DNA from: Serripes groenlandicus
Taxonomy: Eukaryota; Mollusca; Bivalvia; Cardiida; Cardiidae
NCBI GenBank assembly: GCA_031761405.1
Contig: JASEVX010000005.1
Span: 38,242,489-38,306,488 of the forward strand
DNA: 64,000 nt
Reading direction: 5' to 3'
The position numbers were made by a program, and so were the translations under genes. The notes beneath the pieces were generated by a model. That model did no database searches. It saw only the letters and a list, made by a program, of their open reading frames with translations, and was not told the origin of the DNA. Below, one piece after another: positions 62,691 to 64,000 of the stretch. Every line of letters begins with the position of its first letter. Position 1 is the first letter of the stretch.

Positions 62691-63090
62691 GAAAATGCAG
62701 TTTAAAAAGGGGGACACATGAATACATGAAGGTGAACTGGGAAAATGCAGTTTAAAAAGGGGGACACATGAATACATGAAGGTGAACTGGGAAAATGCAG
62801 TTTAAAAAGGGGGACACATGAATACATGAAGGTGAACTGGGAAAATGCAGTTTAAAAAGGGGGACACATGAATACATGTAGGTGAACTGGGAAAATGCAG
62901 TTTAAAAAGGGGGACACATGAATACATGTAGGTGAACTGGGAAAATGCAGTTTAAAAAGGGGGACACATGAATACATGAAGGTGAACTGGGAAAATGCAG
63001 TTTAAAAAGGGGGACACATGAATACATGAAGGTGAACTGGGAAAATGCAGTTTAAAAAGGGGGACACATGAATACCTGTAGGTGAACTGG
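62691..63090. repeat. 50-bp tandem repeat, eight copies, unit 7 only
   Basis: GAAAATGCAGTTTAAAAAGG starts a unit at 62691 and every 50 bp up to 63041. Units differ only at two sites (AATACATGAA, AATACATGTA, AATACCTGTA). All other units of the array have a single copy. Confidence 0.95.
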
Positions 63091-63444
63091 CTGGCGTGTC
63101 TGTACTGATATACTGTTGGAAACGGTGTTTTTCTCTAATTAATCAATTAGTCTTGAGTTTCAATGAAGCCAATTTGAACCAGTGTTTGTTTTGATGGGGT
63201 TTTCGCCGTTTCCTCATCAGCTGTTCAGTTTTATCATGGCGACAGTTTCTGTACTAGGTAAGGAAATGTGTCTTGTCTCAGGACGACAATTCACCACGAC
63301 CGCTCTGATCGGGTATCGGACTCGGAACACCAGGTATGACATTCTGCACGCCATCCACTCGGATTTAAGGTTGATGAATTCACAAACAAAACTAATAAAA
63401 CGTCTTTGTGACGCACTGTCTTTTCATGTTCTATTGCCCTTGAA

Positions 63445-63613
63445 TTTAACCCATTACTTCACAAAGACGACATTTGACATTTGACACCTATTTTTGCAAT
63501 ATTTTCAACTCTCTATCATTATATATCTTTAAGTTTTCTAGATTGTTGAAATTGTTCGTCTGCTAATTGTAAAGCAGACGACATTTGAAAGACATGTGAA
63601 TTAATGGGTTAAA
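63445..63613. repeat. 169-bp TTTAACCC MITE, unit 7
   Basis: Same length and ends as in unit 1. Confidence 0.7.
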
Positions 63614-63671
63614 AAGTTACATGTAGAACTCCCAAAACGGAGAAATACTATTCGGGCCTCCTCACATGACG

Positions 63672-64000
63672 TGACAAATGATATTCGGTACAATGCGGAG
63701 CCTTTGAACAACGTCTATAAACAAACATCTGACTCTAATAAAGTGTAATTGATCCTTATTGCAATGTACGACTATATATAGAATTTACGTATGCCGAAGT
63801 ACGACTTTATACAGAATTTACGTATGCCGAATGTACGACTTTGTACAGAATTTACGTATGCCGAATGTACGACTTTATACAGAATTTACGTATTCCGGAT
63901 GTACGACTATATACAGAATTTACGTATGCCGGAGGTACGACTTTGTACAGAATTGATAAATGATATTCGGTACAATGCGGAGCCTTTGAACAACGTCTAT
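63672..64000. repeat. 34-bp minisatellite, unit 7 (cut by the window end)
   Basis: The first 282-bp block is complete and the second begins at the edge. Confidence 0.8.

Larger units (their letters stand above)
61090..64000 (+). other. Intron 2 of gene 7 (GC donor, long form, cut by the window end)
   Basis: It starts GCAAGT after AAG. It contains foldback elements A and B, a private 50-bp tandem array, the 169-bp MITE and the first part of the minisatellite. The acceptor and exon 3 are outside the window. Confidence 0.8.

Overview
This looks like animal nuclear DNA, most likely from a bivalve mollusc. The genes are split by introns and have TATA boxes and AATAAA signals. The sequence is AT-rich and full of short non-autonomous repeats: ATTGATTG-tailed tRNA-derived SINEs, a dispersed repeat starting AAGGTCACCTGAGCAC that I associate with bivalve genomes, and one Helentron/pearl-like insertion. 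The species cannot be named from the sequence alone.

The window is one tandem array of seven head-to-tail copies, all on the plus strand, of a single three-exon gene. Start-to-start spacings are 9481, 9148, 10491, 9194, 9650 and 9186 bp. The product is a 569-residue secreted type-B carboxylesterase of the alpha/beta-hydrolase fold. It most resembles bile-salt-activated lipase (carboxyl ester lipase, CEL). It has a signal peptide, a GESAG nucleophile elbow (Ser209), an Asp as the acid residue (Asp334 in NNFDG, as in CEL, not the Glu of cholinesterases) and His462 in an HADE motif. Exon 1 carries 458 codons, exon 2 the catalytic His, and exon 3 the C-terminus. Genes 1-6 are complete and open; gene 7 runs off the right edge before exon 3.

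Each repeat unit has the same order. First comes a TATA promoter about 88-90 bp upstream of the ATG, then exon 1 and intron 1 (about 1.35 kb, with a 250-260 bp foldback element). Exon 2 follows, then intron 2 (2.6-3.2 kb, a GC-AG intron). Intron 2 holds two further foldback elements, a 169-bp TTTAACCC-ended MITE and a 34-bp minisatellite. Exon 3 ends in a stop codon that lies inside the AATAAA signal. About 3 kb of intergenic DNA follows, with SINEs, MITE relatives and the bivalve-type repeat. Unit 3 carries an extra insertion of about 1.4 kb, and unit 7 has a private 50-bp tandem expansion.

Diagnostic differences do not sort together: promoter type, the two halves of exon 1, exon 2, and intron 2 length each give a different grouping. 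The array has therefore been reshuffled by unequal crossing-over and gene conversion. The genes probably supply several doses of one secreted, possibly digestive, esterase/lipase. Gene 3 looks the most deviant: altered splice donor, HADE changed to HADG, and a shortened promoter region.
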